Origin: Pyropia yezoensis | Taxonomy: Eukaryota; Rhodophyta; Bangiophyceae; Bangiales; Bangiaceae | NCBI GenBank assembly: GCA_009829735.1 | Contig: CM020619.1 | Span: 9,910,375 to 9,974,374 of the forward strand | Reading direction: 5' to 3' | DNA length: 64,000 bases | Shown: positions 1 through 11,217 of the stretch, in pieces | Layout: each line of letters begins with the position of its first letter | Position numbering within the stretch: position 1 is the stretch's first letter | Notes under the pieces: model-generated | The model's input: the letters and a program-made list of their open reading frames with translations, nothing else | What the model was told of the DNA's origin: nothing | Databases searched by the model: none | Position numbers and translations under genes: made by a program

Positions 1-2
1 GC

Positions 3-1869
3 CACTTCGCTGGCGCACCGCAGATCCAATCCCCCGCGGAACGCATGGAACGGGCACGTCAACAGCCGCGTCGGCAGACCGTCCCTCCCCCGCGTCCTCC
101 CCCTTCCCCCCCCTTGCCCGCGCTGCGGCCTCTCCCCCCAGCCCCGGCGGCCGGCCGGGGGGTGTGCGCCGGGGATGCGGGCGGCACAGCCGCGGCGGCG
201 GTGGCCGTCGCCACCCCTGTCAAGGCCGTCGCTACCGCCGCCTCTGCCGCCGCCGCCGTCGGGGTGGCCAGCTCGGCGGTCGTCGACCTTTGCCCCACCG
301 CCCGCCGCCGCCGCCATTGCGGCTGCGGCTGCGGCTGCCGCTACCGCTGCCGCCGCTACGGTCGTGCGGTCTGCCAGAGGGGGGCGGCCCCGGCGGGCAG
401 CTGCCCCACGGCGGCAGGCGGTGGGCGTCGTCCCCCCGCCACCCCCGCCGCCACCGACACCGCCACCCCCACCCCCACCGCCACGGCCTCCGCCACCGCC
501 GCTGCCGCTGCCGCCGCCGCCACCACCGCCACGGTGGGCCGTTGGGGGCCTGGTATCCCAGCCAGCACCCCCCCCCCCCCGCCGCCGCCGCCGCCACCAC
601 CACTACTGCCGCCGCCCCGTCCTGCAGACCGGGTGGCGCTGAGCATGTCCCCCGCTGATGTCGGCCCCGCTGCCATCAACGACCTGCTCGTCCGTGCTGG
701 CGGGGAGGTAGGTGCGCGGGGGAATTCTTGTAGGAGGGGTCGGGGGTTGATGGTGGGAGGAGGCGTCTGCCACGGCTATGGCGGCGGGAGGTCGCGGCCC
801 CGGGACGCACACTGACGAACCGGTCACCATCCTCTGGTCCGCCTCTCCCTTTCCCCACCCGCCTCTTTCCTCCCCCGCGGTGCGGTCGGCGAGCCGTGCC
901 TGGTGGGTGGCGGCAACTAACTGTGTTGCCGCCGTTGCCCCACATCCCCGCTCACCCCCCCCCTCACCCACTTGTTTACCCGCCTACCTGTGCACCTGCT
1001 CGCGCACCTGCCCGCCTGTCCGCCCTCCTTCCCCGTGTGCTCTGGCTGCTCCCCGCCGGCCCGCCCGCCCGCCCACCTGCTCAACCCCCCCGCGGACCAA
1101 TGGCGGCGCCTCGCGAACACTCTCGCTCCCCCCCCCCCCCTCCCTGCGCAGCCGCGGGACGAAGTGGCCTGGGCGCGCGCCCTCGAAGGCAGCTACCTGG
1201 TGCTCAGCGCGCGGCTTCTGTCGTCGGGGCGGCTCGTTGGCTTTTGCCGGGCCACCACCGACGGGGCGCTCGCGTCGCTCGTGTGGGATGTGGTGGCCGA
1301 CACTGCACTCGCCCAGCCGGTAAGTGGGGGTTGGGGGGAGGATACTCCTGGGTGGAGGCGGGGGAGGGGGAGGATGGAGGGAGGAGCGCGCGGCAGCCTT
1401 CGAGGGCGGTGCCGTGGGTGTGGATTTTGGGAGAAGGGGGGTGAGGGTGTGGGGAAGGGGGCGCGTCGCTTGCGTGGCTGGCGGGAAACGGCGACCGCCA
1501 CCTCGACTCTGGTGTTCCAGTTGGTGCGTGCCTTGTCTGCATCCTGACCGTGGCCACTGCGGTGCTCCTCCCCCCCCCCCCCGACCGTCCGTTGGTTGCC
1601 TCGCTCCCACTGCCTGTGCCTTGTGTGTTGATGTGTGCGGGGGCCGTCGTGGGGTTGGCGTTGCGGCTTTTGAGCAGGAAGGGCTCAAGCGCAGCATGCT
1701 GGCGCTGCTGCTGCACGAGCTGCGCCGCCGCCTCCCCGGCGTGGGCATCGCGCTCTTTGCGGCACCCGAGGAGGTGGCCATGTACGCCGACGGCTTTGAG
1801 TTTGACGTTGACCCAGACGGCGTGCGCGCCATGGCGATTGTTGACACGGACGCGCCCTTTCGGGGGTAA
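3..1869 (+). CDS. GNAT acetyltransferase, plastid serotonin N-acetyltransferase (SNAT/NSI)-like, three exons
   Basis: Predicted acetyl-CoA-dependent N-acetyltransferase. Three exons join in phase 0: exon 1 to 707 (donor GTAGGT), exon 2 at 1152-1319 (acceptor CAG, donor GTAAGT) and exon 3 at 1678-1869 (acceptor GCAG, stop TAA). The joined core follows the order of plastid GNATs: a helix before the exon 1 junction, then RALEGSYLVLSARLL, GRLVGF.RAT.DGA, LVWDVV, a cofactor loop, the IALFA strand and a final Y..GFEFD.DGVRAM block. The acetyl-CoA loop reads QPEGLK, so the usual last Gly of Q/RxxGxG/A is Lys. Exon 1 is open to the window edge. The first ATG is at 45, and another at 645 would remove about 200 Pro/Ala-rich residues that could be a transit peptide; the start is unresolved. 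Red algal plastid genomes often carry a related gene, so a nuclear copy is notable. Function is inferred from family resemblance. Confidence 0.75.
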
Positions 1870-2168
1870 GGGGGGTGTGGGCCCCAGCCGCCCCCCCTCG
1901 CTGGTCTCTGTGGCCATCCACTTGACCGGCTGCGTCCCATAACGACAAGCGGCGTGAGGATGGGAGGGGAGGCGACTGACTTGACAATACCTAGGGGACA
2001 AATAAGATATTCACCAACCAAGCAGGGCAACGCATCCCCCCCCTCACGCGGCACGACACATAAAAACCATTACAGGCGCGGGCTCGGAGCCGCTGCTAGC
2101 GGCCGGCAGGCCAAAAACCGTGGGCTTGTCGGCAGACCCGCCCGGAAAACTGTGCGTCGCCTCAGCAG

Positions 2169-5100
2169 CTACTTCTTAGTCAGTTTTTTTACCCGCGCCT
2201 TGAGGTCCTTGAGGTCCTTGAGCGTCGGTCGGTGGCCCAGCATGTTCATCTTGGCCCCAAATGCAGATGGGGATGACACAGGCGTGCCGGGCGACGACGC
2301 GTCAGAGGCCAGGCTAGGCGGCGACGCAGAGTGGTTCGACACGGGGGAGCCCAGCTCCAGACTCCCCGCGATGGTTGGCAGGTGCAGCGCGCCCGGGTGG
2401 GCCCCTTGCTTGGGCGACCCCCGCGCGACAGTGCCCGCCAGCGACGACGACCCAGGCGGTGACGTGCGGTTGGTTGCTGCCTTGAGGCTGCCAGGGCTGT
2501 CGCCGCGAGAAGCGGCCACGCCCGCAGACGGGGAGACGGCGCTGCCTTTGCCGACACAGCCAGTAGGGGCACCCCGACCGTCCAGCGAGGGACCCCGCGC
2601 CCGGCTGCGCAACGATAGCCGCCGCATGGGGGATGACGACGAGCACGAGTCGCCGAGGTCACCCCCATCGCCGAGGTCCTCAAACCAGTCGGAGCCAGAG
2701 CTCCCTCCCGCCTCCGCGCTCGACAAGGATCTTGGAGACGCGCAAACCGCTGAGTCGCGAGAGCTCGACGACGTCAGGGAAGCCAGAGGACTAAGCACGT
2801 TGGCAATACCAGATGTGGGGGAAGTCCCACGGGGACTAACGGACGAGCCGCTGGTGCCAGCCACCGTCGATGCTGGTGAAGACTGCGCACCCGCGGTCGG
2901 CGATGACGGGCCACTGATGCCAGACACAGGCAAACGTAGACCAGCGGGGAGACGAAGCGCAACCACCTCATCTGCGACGTGCAGCGACGTGCGGACTGTC
3001 TTCATAAGCGAGACGGCACTCTTCTTCAGCTGCAGCTTGTGCCGCTTCGCGGCGCCGCCGGTCAAATCCAGCTTGGCAGAACTGGGGGCCGACAGAACCA
3101 GCTCCCGCCGCGTCAACTCCTCATCTTCCCGCCGTTCGTCATCAACGTCTGCAGAAACAGAGTGGCGAAGGCACGCATCCAATGCAGGTGCTATCTCCCT
3201 GACCGCCACCCGCACGTCTGGGTCAGAGTCCTCGTGGAGGACCTCCATCGCACGATGAAGCTCATCCATCTGCGCACACGCGCGACCAAGAGCAGGTAGC
3301 GCGCGCACCAGCCGCAGCCGCACGTTGGGAACCGGATCTGCGGCAAGCCGAAGCGTAGCCGATGCAAAGACGTCGCGAAACAGGACGCGGGAGAAGAGGC
3401 TTGCTGACGCCACCGCGGCCTCCACAAACGCAAGACGCATCCAGTGTAGGCCTGCCTCGGCCCACTCCGTCACAAAACACGCCATGACCACGGCGCGCTG
3501 CTCGGGGTCTGCAATGTGCCACATACACGTCGCCACGGCACCCATGACTGACATGCGCACAAGGTAAGTGGACTCCTCTGCCATTCGGTACAGCAGCGGC
3601 AGCACCGCCTCCCGAAGGGTCTCAGCGGGCATGATGTAGGCTGATGCAGCCACCTGCCGGGATAGCAGCTGTTGCGTACGCCAGTTACCTTCTGACAGCA
3701 GGCGGAGATTGGCAAACAGGGGCGCTAGGCGGCGGGCAACAAAAACACCTGCTTCGCCTTGCACCAAGGACGGAAGGAGCTCCGAAAAGTGCTCCAGTGC
3801 ATTCATGCGTACAAGCGCGTGCTCGTCCTGTAGAAGCGCAACTGCCGCCTTGACAAGACTGTTCACGGCAGTCTTACATCCAGACGAGGCAATGAGGAAC
3901 GCGGTCTCGTGGAGTCCCGCGGCCAGGTTCCATCGCGTCTCGGCATCTTTGTCCTGGCTCAGGGACTCGACCACCGTCGCCAACTCCTGTAGGTGAACGC
4001 CACTCACTGCGGCGGCCACCCCTGGCATGTTGAACGCACAGTGCCTTCGCACAATCGGCCCGTTGCAGCCGGCCATCGCCCGAAACGCCCGAAGAGTGTC
4101 CGTTTCAAGCGGATTCGTCGGTGTAAAACACAGGTCCGTGGAAGATTTGCCAGAGGTGCCCAACATCAGCTTGGCAGAGGCCCGCTTGGGCTGCCCATCG
4201 CCGCAGAGAACAGCCCACACAAGTGGCCCAAACACCTCAGCGACAATCTCCAGCAGCAGGTATGTGTAGTCATCCACATAGCGCTGGTCCTCTGACGCTG
4301 CCTTGAGCGAGAAGGCGCTCTCGCGAAAGACGACCGGAGTGAGCAGCTCCGTAAGCAGCCTCGTTCGAGATAGCCGCTCATCCTTCGTCATGCTCGCCGC
4401 CCGCCGCCCAGTAGAGGTAGGCGAGTCAGTGGGTGTCTTGACTTCTTCCGCTGACGCTCGATTACTGCCAGGTGCTCCAGTAAACTTGCGGACACCGCCC
4501 GAAAACGCCCCCAACTGGTCCTCATGGGCAACAGAGGCGGCGGCAGCAGCGGCAGCTGCAGCGGTGGCCGCACGATTTGGCGGGGGCACGTACGGCTCCG
4601 CGTGTTGCACGGCCACGTGGGCGACTGTACGGAGGGTAGCAGCGTGCACGCGCGCATCTGGGTCTGACAGCAGCGACAACATTTTGGGCCACACCACCCG
4701 CACCAGGGTGACCAGCGACACGCGGCCCGCTATCAACGCGAGGGACTCAGACACCATCCCGCGCACCTCAATAGCAACGTCTTCACAAAGAGCAAGCGCT
4801 GTCGGTAGCACATGTCGTTCCACATCTAGCCCGTCGGCGAGGGAAGACGCAAGGGAGCCCAGGACGCGTGCCGCGAGTTTTCGGCTCACATCCCGGCGGT
4901 GAAACGCGTGAAAGTCAAGCAACCGGGTGACCATCTCCAGCTCGGCCGGCTCCCACTTGACCACACGCAACGCCGCTGACAGAATCTCCGCCCACAAGTT
5001 CAGCACCTCATCCGAGTTGAGTAACTCGTCTCCCTCCACTGGTGAGCCGCGCTGCGCAGCCATCACGTCGCCCTGGGTACCCCCGGTACCCACATGACCA

Positions 5101-5777
5101 GGGTCAATAGCGTCAAGAGCCGTCTCGGCAATAAGCTTGGCAGTTGCGTGTGGCAGGTCTGGTAGGTTGACCACGTCCAACAGCGCCTCGGCAGCCGACC
5201 CACGCACGTTGCCTGACCACGTCTGCACCATGCTGCAAATGGCCGGCACCAGGATAGACAGCGCGTCGCCAAGACAGTGGTCCAGCAGCTGCGCCATCTC
5301 AAAGAGCACAACCATCTTCTCATCGTCCGAGCCCTCCGCTAGCGCTGTTGCCATCTTGCCAATGTTAAACAGTGCACCGTCGGCCAGTTCGTCCTCGTCC
5401 TCATCCCCATCGCCGGATGCTTCTTCGGGCCCGGCCCCAGGAAATGAATCAACGGGCTCCATGGCCACATTCGGTTGGCCATCATTGCCTTCAGCTTCCG
5501 GTGGGTCGTCGTTAAGCTTGGCCTCCTCTGGGCGGTCACTGCGATCACCGTCCGACTCAGACCCCGGCGGGAGTATGGAATTCGACGGCGCCAATGGTTC
5601 GCCCTCGGGCGGAAAACCGTCTGCCGCAACTGCGGAAATGCCGCTCGATGCAACTGGTGCCGGGCCGACCTCTTGGTTCTCGCCGTCGTCGGCAGCGTCC
5701 GGGGATTGGCGCCCAGCCGGGGTTGGATTCTCGTCGCTACGAGCCCCCACCGTCACGGCACCGGCAACTGGGTCCAT
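2169..5777 (-). CDS. PPP4R1: HEAT-repeat protein phosphatase 4 regulatory subunit 1-like
   Basis: A single-exon gene of 1202 aa, likely a scaffolding/regulatory subunit of a PP4-type serine/threonine phosphatase. The N-terminus (about residues 1-140) is acidic and disordered. HEAT repeats run from about 140 to 890, interrupted near 405-420 by a poly-Ala stretch. Near 575-590 is RRHCAFNMPGV, close to the diagnostic R.HCA.N.PGV block of PPP4R1. A later block (LAADPVPNVRLRLVRALPAL) and the D.DPDVRVAV block also match that subfamily rather than the PP2A A-subunit. The C-terminal 250 residues are Ser/Pro/Gly-rich and disordered, ending in a basic helix with repeated KDLK (KKLTKK at the end). The start is the ATG at 5777. 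The gene converges on the acetyltransferase, with 299 bp between stops. Assignment to PPP4R1 rather than another HEAT regulator is probable, not certain. Confidence 0.8.
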   Translation of the reverse strand: MDPVAGAVTVGARSDENPTPAGRQSPDAADDGENQEVGPAPVASSGISAVAADGFPPEGEPLAPSNSILPPGSESDGDRSDRPEEAKLNDDPPEAEGNDGQPNVAMEPVDSFPGAGPEEASGDGDEDEDELADGALFNIGKMATALAEGSDDEKMVVLFEMAQLLDHCLGDALSILVPAICSMVQTWSGNVRGSAAEALLDVVNLPDLPHATAKLIAETALDAIDPGHVGTGGTQGDVMAAQRGSPVEGDELLNSDEVLNLWAEILSAALRVVKWEPAELEMVTRLLDFHAFHRRDVSRKLAARVLGSLASSLADGLDVERHVLPTALALCEDVAIEVRGMVSESLALIAGRVSLVTLVRVVWPKMLSLLSDPDARVHAATLRTVAHVAVQHAEPYVPPPNRAATAAAAAAAAASVAHEDQLGAFSGGVRKFTGAPGSNRASAEEVKTPTDSPTSTGRRAASMTKDERLSRTRLLTELLTPVVFRESAFSLKAASEDQRYVDDYTYLLLEIVAEVFGPLVWAVLCGDGQPKRASAKLMLGTSGKSSTDLCFTPTNPLETDTLRAFRAMAGCNGPIVRRHCAFNMPGVAAAVSGVHLQELATVVESLSQDKDAETRWNLAAGLHETAFLIASSGCKTAVNSLVKAAVALLQDEHALVRMNALEHFSELLPSLVQGEAGVFVARRLAPLFANLRLLSEGNWRTQQLLSRQVAASAYIMPAETLREAVLPLLYRMAEESTYLVRMSVMGAVATCMWHIADPEQRAVVMACFVTEWAEAGLHWMRLAFVEAAVASASLFSRVLFRDVFASATLRLAADPVPNVRLRLVRALPALGRACAQMDELHRAMEVLHEDSDPDVRVAVREIAPALDACLRHSVSADVDDERREDEELTRRELVLSAPSSAKLDLTGGAAKRHKLQLKKSAVSLMKTVRTSLHVADEVVALRLPAGLRLPVSGISGPSSPTAGAQSSPASTVAGTSGSSVSPRGTSPTSGIANVLSPLASLTSSSSRDSAVCASPRSLSSAEAGGSSGSDWFEDLGDGGDLGDSCSSSSPMRRLSLRSRARGPSLDGRGAPTGCVGKGSAVSPSAGVAASRGDSPGSLKAATNRTSPPGSSSLAGTVARGSPKQGAHPGALHLPTIAGSLELGSPVSNHSASPPSLASDASSPGTPVSSPSAFGAKMNMLGHRPTLKDLKDLKARVKKLTKK

Positions 5778-6893
5778 GGTGTTGGCCCCTTCCCGTCAAA
5801 GGCACGCATGCAGAGGGAGCCGCAGGGTTGCAACACCAAGCACGCGAGTCTGGGCGGTGAGGAGGGACCTTACGCTGACCGAGAAAAACAATCCCTAGGG
5901 TCGACACCGTGGCGATAGCGGCGGTGGGTAATACAAAGGGAAGGAACGACAGAACCAGTCGGCTCACCCGCGACACCGGCAACGTGGGGCCCTGGCACGC
6001 TCCCCGCCGTCGCCAGGGTTCCCCTCACAGCTAGGCTCGGCGGGCACGTGCGCTCGCCACCGGCACGGAAGCCAGGCTCACCCCTGCCAGCCGAATACGG
6101 TACAGGAGGCGTAAGGCAAGGGCATGAGTGCCAATCCCGCCTCAGCCACACAACCCGGCAACGTGCGCGGCGTCCTCCCCACGTCAGGTCGCGCGTCTGA
6201 CGGGGCGAGCAGGCGAACACGCGCCGCCGCAGATAATTCAGCAGCAGCAGAGACATGCAGCGGCCATTGGCGTTGATGGGAACACACAGCTTGGCAGACG
6301 CAGCGCGCCGCAGGAACACACCGGCGGGGGGAGCTTGACGGGTGGAGAAATAATGAGGGTTGCGAACCCTCCCACATCCATGCCCACCCCCTTGCAAACT
6401 CCACCTGGAGCGGGGAGCACTACCCTTGCGGGCAGGCGTCACTCGCGCAAGAGACACTAGCAAAGGGGGCGCCCTCCCCACCCCTCTCTCCTCAGGCCCT
6501 CCCCTGCGGCGTCGCCGACTCGCCGCTCAGCGTCAGGACGTCGCCACATGTTGACAGCGATACAGGTCCTACAAGAACCAGAGAGAGGACGGAGGGGGAG
6601 GAGGGGCGGGAAGGAAGCTACTCGGAACGGCACAGTAGCGCACCAAAGAGCACGCAAGAGCATACGCCTGCCTTCTGGGCGAGTCGCCGGACAGCCGTGC
6701 AACAGCGTATGTGCACATCAGCGGTCGCCACAAGATTGCCAGGGTGGGCGCCCGCAGCAATGACGCGTCCCGCAGTGTAAGCACGGTTGCATTAATTGAT
6801 TTTGACCATGTCATGGAGGAAGAACACAATTACAACACGATGCAGTGCAGACGAACAGCTGTTCTGGCGGCGCAGTGGGGCCAAGACCCGGTA
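5778..6893. other. Intergenic, no gene seen
   Basis: This is the upstream region of the minus-strand HEAT-repeat gene. Open frames on both strands are short, Arg/Pro/Cys-rich and lack recognisable domains. It presumably holds the promoter and 5' UTR of the PPP4R1-like gene; I see no convincing TATA box. Confidence 0.6.
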
Positions 6894-9800
6894 CAGTCAT
6901 TATTCGACCATCTGGTAGGGGTACGTCGTGAAGTAGCCCTCTATCCGGGAAGAGCGTGCTTTTCTGAGCGACCCAAAAACCACTCCCAATCGGCGTGCGA
7001 TCGGCAAGCACTCCGACACTGGGGTCATGTTTGGCGATCGTCCAGACTCGTGGCGCTGTCGATCGTCGATGATTGACCTCTCAACCGCTGACTCTGTCAC
7101 CCAGACGACCCTGCACTGCGCCGTGCACTCGGCCGCATTTCTGTTGCGGTGTGTGTGAGCAGCTTGTGTTCTTCTCAAAGATCTTTTTGCCTACGGTTGC
7201 TCTTCACCACTACCGACCACTCTGCACTCATCGTCTACAGTATCCTCTATAGCATGAGGATCGTCCTCCAGATCCAGCCAGCCCTCGACCGCAAGCTCTT
7301 GCTGAGCACGGTCACCATCACCAAAGCAGCTCTGTGCAACTGCACAAGTCCCCATCAGGTCCAGGACCTCCCTAACGTCATCGGCAATGACCCGGTTGGA
7401 GGCGCGGTAGTCGCCGTGGTCAGCCAGAACGCGTGCCTCCATTTCCAGCGGCAGGATACAGGCCTTTGCCCAGCAGTGGGCAATGGCGGCCGGTGGGACG
7501 GCGGCCCACTCCTCAAGGATGAGCTCGGCTACGTCCTGGAGGTGGGCAGGGGCCCCGTCTCGGACGCCCTTGATAGGCCGCGGGGTCAGCTCGCGTGACG
7601 CCCTCCGCCGTCCCCTGGCAGCAGGGGGAAGTGGGGGGGCAGGGTGCTCCCAATTGGGTCTCCCCCGCAATGCCTCGTCGGCAGGCGTTGGCCCCGGCAA
7701 GCCCGTGACGGAATTGGGAGTAAACGTAAACGTGTCCACGGACCGGGGCTCGTCAATACGGACCAAAGGTGACGCGGCTTCCAACCCAGCCTCCCCCATT
7801 TCCGAAATGGCGGTCGCGCGGCCCGCCGCGCCCGCCGTCCGCCCGGATGAACCGATGTCGGTCTCCGCCGCCGCGCGCCGGTCTGAGCGTGGCCCAGGAG
7901 TACTGGCCAGCAACAATGGCGGTGCGGCTGAGCCGGGCGTCGGGGATGCCACAGGACAGTTGGCGGGCGGGCCAGGCCCGGATGCGTCGGTTGGCCCGCT
8001 CATACGGGAAGCGGTAGAACCCGACTCGCCCGTCAATATCCGAGTCTCGAGAGCGCTTCCTCCACCACTGCGGGCCGGATCAGATGCGGCTGCACCAGCC
8101 GCCAAATTGGGCCCTGGTGCATCGCTGGAAGTGTCTGGTCCGACTGCCGTGTGTGCTGCCCGCCCCGGCGAAGGGCTCGAGATGCCGGGCCACTCCCCAG
8201 CACTGGGTGGGCCCAGCCGCACCCCGGCCCAATCAACGGCCGTCGCACCGACCGCTCCCCATTCGCTCGCGGGTGGTCCGCCCGGTGTTGGCCGCGCCCC
8301 CGCCGCTGCTGCCCCCGCGGACGCCCCTGCAACCGCCGCATCCGGTGCTGCCGCCGATGCCGCCGCCTCTCGTGTGGCCACCGCCGCCGCCGCCGCCTCT
8401 TGCCTCACCTTCTCCTCGTGGGCCCGTAATACCAGAGAAATCAAACGCTTCTTGTAGCGGCGTTTGACAGACGCTATGACGCCAGCGTCAAGGGGTTGGT
8501 AGATGGCCGTCACATTGGGAGGAAGCGCACAAATTCGTACTTGGGGATGCGTCAGCTCCGTGTGGGCCCCGCAGTTATCAACGATAAGGACGACCGGCTC
8601 CCTCGTCCTGGACTGCACGCCGGCGACAAATACGGACGTAAACCACTTCTGGTACACGACCGAGTCCATCCATGCCGACTTCTGGTTGAAGTACGGCAAA
8701 GGGCATCTCGCTCGGGGCGGCTTGAAGCATAGCGGCACGGCCGCTGACCCAATGATGGCGATAGGAAGCTTGTGACTGCCGGTCGCGTTACAGGCCAGCA
8801 CGAGGGTGACCCGATCTTTTGCCTTCATAGCCTTGGTTCCGCGGGCCCGCCGCCGCTCCCCAGCTGCGATGTACGCCCGGTTAGGTAGACACCTGAACTG
8901 GAGCCCGGTCTCATCCATATTGTAGATATGGTCCGGGTCATACTTGGCCAGCTCCCTCCGAATCTCCGCCATGCGCTCTTCCCCTAGTCGGGCAGCCTCA
9001 ATCGCCGACCCACCTTGCCCCCACAGGGCCACGATCCGCAGGCTATGCCGCTGCGCCCACTTCTGGACGAAGCCCGTCGATGCCTTGAATCCAGCCACGC
9101 CCAGCTCGTCGGCAATCTCCGCCGCCTTGGCCTCCAGCACTGCCAGCGTCACAGGCAGATCGCGCCTGGCCATTGCCTGGATGCCGTCATACCAGACACG
9201 AAGAGCCTTGTCTACCGCTTAAAATCTTGATCGGCGCGCCCTGACAGCGTCCAGCGGCTCTCCGCTGCGCTCTCGCGCCAGAAGCCGGGACCGCTCTCGA
9301 GGCTCGCAGATGCGTCGGGCGTTGAATAAAGAGATAGGTATGTGAAAGCTGTCAACCAAACTCTGCATAGAGGTGTGGACCCCTCGGTCAAACAAGCGAA
9401 TAAAAGCAATCTTGTTGCCAAGCGAGAGGGCCGCTCTCTCCTTACGGATGAGCCCATCGGCCACGCCCGACGCCCTTGGTCTTGCCCGACGAGACGCGGC
9501 CGATCTGGGGGGCATCGGCGGCGGCGCAGTCTCAAGGAGGTGTGCCGCGGCCGCTGCAGTGGCAGCAGCGGCCGCGACGCTGACGGCCTGCCTCGTCTCC
9601 GAGGACGTGGCCGTTTACAAAGATGCGCGTGTTTGAATGTTGACCTGCAGCGCTCTGACGATGCGCTGCCCCGATTTATTGAGCATCTACAATTCGTTCC
9701 ACGTTCGCCGCAAGATACTGCAGACCGGGAGCAGGCTTCGTGTTTGCTTATGCACCGTTCCTCCCCTTCTGAACATTTAAAACACGGGCTTGGTGCAGCT

Positions 9801-10113
9801 GGCCCTGCAGATCGGCGCTGTGTCACCGGTGTCCTTCTCTCCGACGGAGATCGCCAACCAGGCATCCAGCAGAGTGTGCCCCAACCGGCACATCATGCAA
9901 GTGTTGTGCATGCCGCCAACGGTTCCGTGTTCTGCGCAACTCGGACCGCGCATCAAAATATGCTCTCCGTGCAACGAATCTCTGATTCCGTGGCGTGCGG
10001 AGCACGCAATGTGAAAGTTTACAGCGTGCAACGTCGAGACGCCAGATCCATGGGGGCCTGCAAACACGCATTTGACAGTGCGCGCACGTGCGGGCCTGGA
10101 AAATAAGGTACAG
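6894..10113 (-). mobile_element. Candidate boundaries of a Tigger/pogo element
   Basis: The transposase is bracketed by TA-flanked ends: TA then CAGTCATTATT at 6892-6904, and on the other side CTGTACCTTATT (reverse strand) ending at 10113 and followed by TA. The two ends share CCCGGTAC.GT and TTATT, but the match is imperfect and short, so these boundaries are tentative. Confidence 0.3.
7191..9515 (-). pseudogene. Tigger/pogo (Tc1-mariner superfamily) transposase with one in-frame stop
   Basis: A cut-and-paste transposase of about 775 codons if read through. The first 98 codons (9515 to 9222) hold a psq/CENP-B N-terminal helix-turn-helix (KERAALSLGNKIAFIRLF). Then comes a single in-frame TAA at 9219-9221, after which the same frame continues immediately with the second CENP-B-type HTH (AVDKALRVWYDGIQ, then GFKASTGFVQKWAQRH). 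The DDE_1 domain follows with its three acids in context: NMDETGLQF, VVLIVDNCGAHTE and LPPNVTAIYQPLDAGVI. Next are a basic segment (VKRRYKKRL), an Ala/Gly/Pro linker of about 250 residues, and a C-terminal helical block (LILEEWAAVPPAAIAHCWAKA) typical of pogo transposases. Without readthrough the ORF from the internal ATG at 9173 (660 aa) would lack the first DNA-binding helix. Recently inactivated, or a single-base error. Confidence 0.88.
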
Positions 10114-11217
10114 TACCGGGTCTTAGCCCCGCTGCGCGGGGCCGCTGTACAGCGGCCCCGCCTCGACGTGTGCGGCCGCCGCGCCCATGGGCCATGAAGG
10201 CGACCCGCTGAATGTGCGTGTGTGCACGCCTGGCGGACTGGCCGGCATCATGCCGCCATCACGGCCCTTCCAGCGCTGCGGTGGTGGTCTGTGGCAGCGG
10301 CCGTGACGGTGGCGGCGGCTGCGGCGGGCAGGACGATGGCCCTATTTCCGACGAACGCCACCGACGACGGCGGCGATGGTGACGGTGCGTGGGGGTGGCG
10401 GCGGTAGTGTACCGCGTCGTCGGCCGCGCGGGAGACCGGCTGCACGGCCACGCTGGCTTCCGCCGCTGTCGCCCACCCGCCGGTGACCACCGCGGTGGCG
10501 ACGGTGACGCTGCTGAAGCGGGAGGCTGCACGCATGGGGCTTTGAGTGTTGATGCTGGTTGGGGGCAGAGGGGGGGGGAGGGCTGAGGCGGTGGCAACGG
10601 AAGCGATGGCGGCGACAGAGGGCCGTGAGGAACCGCTCTCGGCGGCGGGGAGGCCGCTGCTACTGCCGCCGCCGCCGACGGTGGTAGGGACAGGGAGGTA
10701 ACTTGGCCTGTATCGGTGGCGGTGTGGTCGACGCCCTTCTGTCTTGGCCAACGCGGTGGGGGTCTTGCGGCGGCAGAGGCGGCCATGGAGGCCCCAGCAG
10801 CGGGCTTTCTGCGGCTGCGAAATTGGGTGGTGGAGAGTGGAGAATGGCGTCTGTGCGGCTCGTCTGGTCTGTGCTGTCGAAATCAAGAACGAGGTGGGTG
10901 GCGAGGGGGGCTGTGCGTCACCTGGCGCAGCCCATTTGTACCGAAAGGGTGAGGGTGGAGGTGCCGCCGCACCCCTCGAAGTGACTGGCCGTCGGAAGCC
11001 GCTGTCGATTTCCATGGCACTGGAACAGGGGGCGTGGCTACGCCGCAGTGGGCGGCACCCCGTGTCGGCCGCGAGGACTGATTGACGGGTGAGCCTTTTG
11101 TGTCTTTCATCCTTACTCTCCTCCTGCCCTGCCCCCTGCATCCCATTCAGTACCTCCCCCTCCCCGCCCCCCTTCCCCTCTATCGTCAGCGTCACTCTTG
11201 GACGGTCGCCACGCCGC
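10114..11217. other. Intergenic, GC-rich, no assignable gene
   Basis: Contains a perfect 22-bp palindrome at 10138-10159 and long open frames on both strands that are Ala/Ser/Pro-rich and lack recognisable domains. A 377-codon minus frame (10248-11381) overlaps the next gene and is probably a composition artefact. Confidence 0.45.
10138..10159. repeat. Perfect 22-bp palindrome
   Basis: Reads GGGGCCGCTGTACAGCGGCC plus CC and equals its own reverse complement, centred on GTAC. It is next to a second partial inverted repeat (CCCCGCTGCGCGGGG). It lies just outside the candidate Tigger boundary. Function unknown. Confidence 0.85.

Noticed and set aside
1-660. CRISPR-like or coding repeat array of GCC/CCG units
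   Set aside because: Simple GC trinucleotide drift without fixed spacer and repeat lengths; eukaryotic context.
2246-2683. Alternative frames overlapping the C-terminus of the HEAT-repeat gene
   Set aside because: Shadows of the Ser/Pro-rich tail; no independent start or domain.
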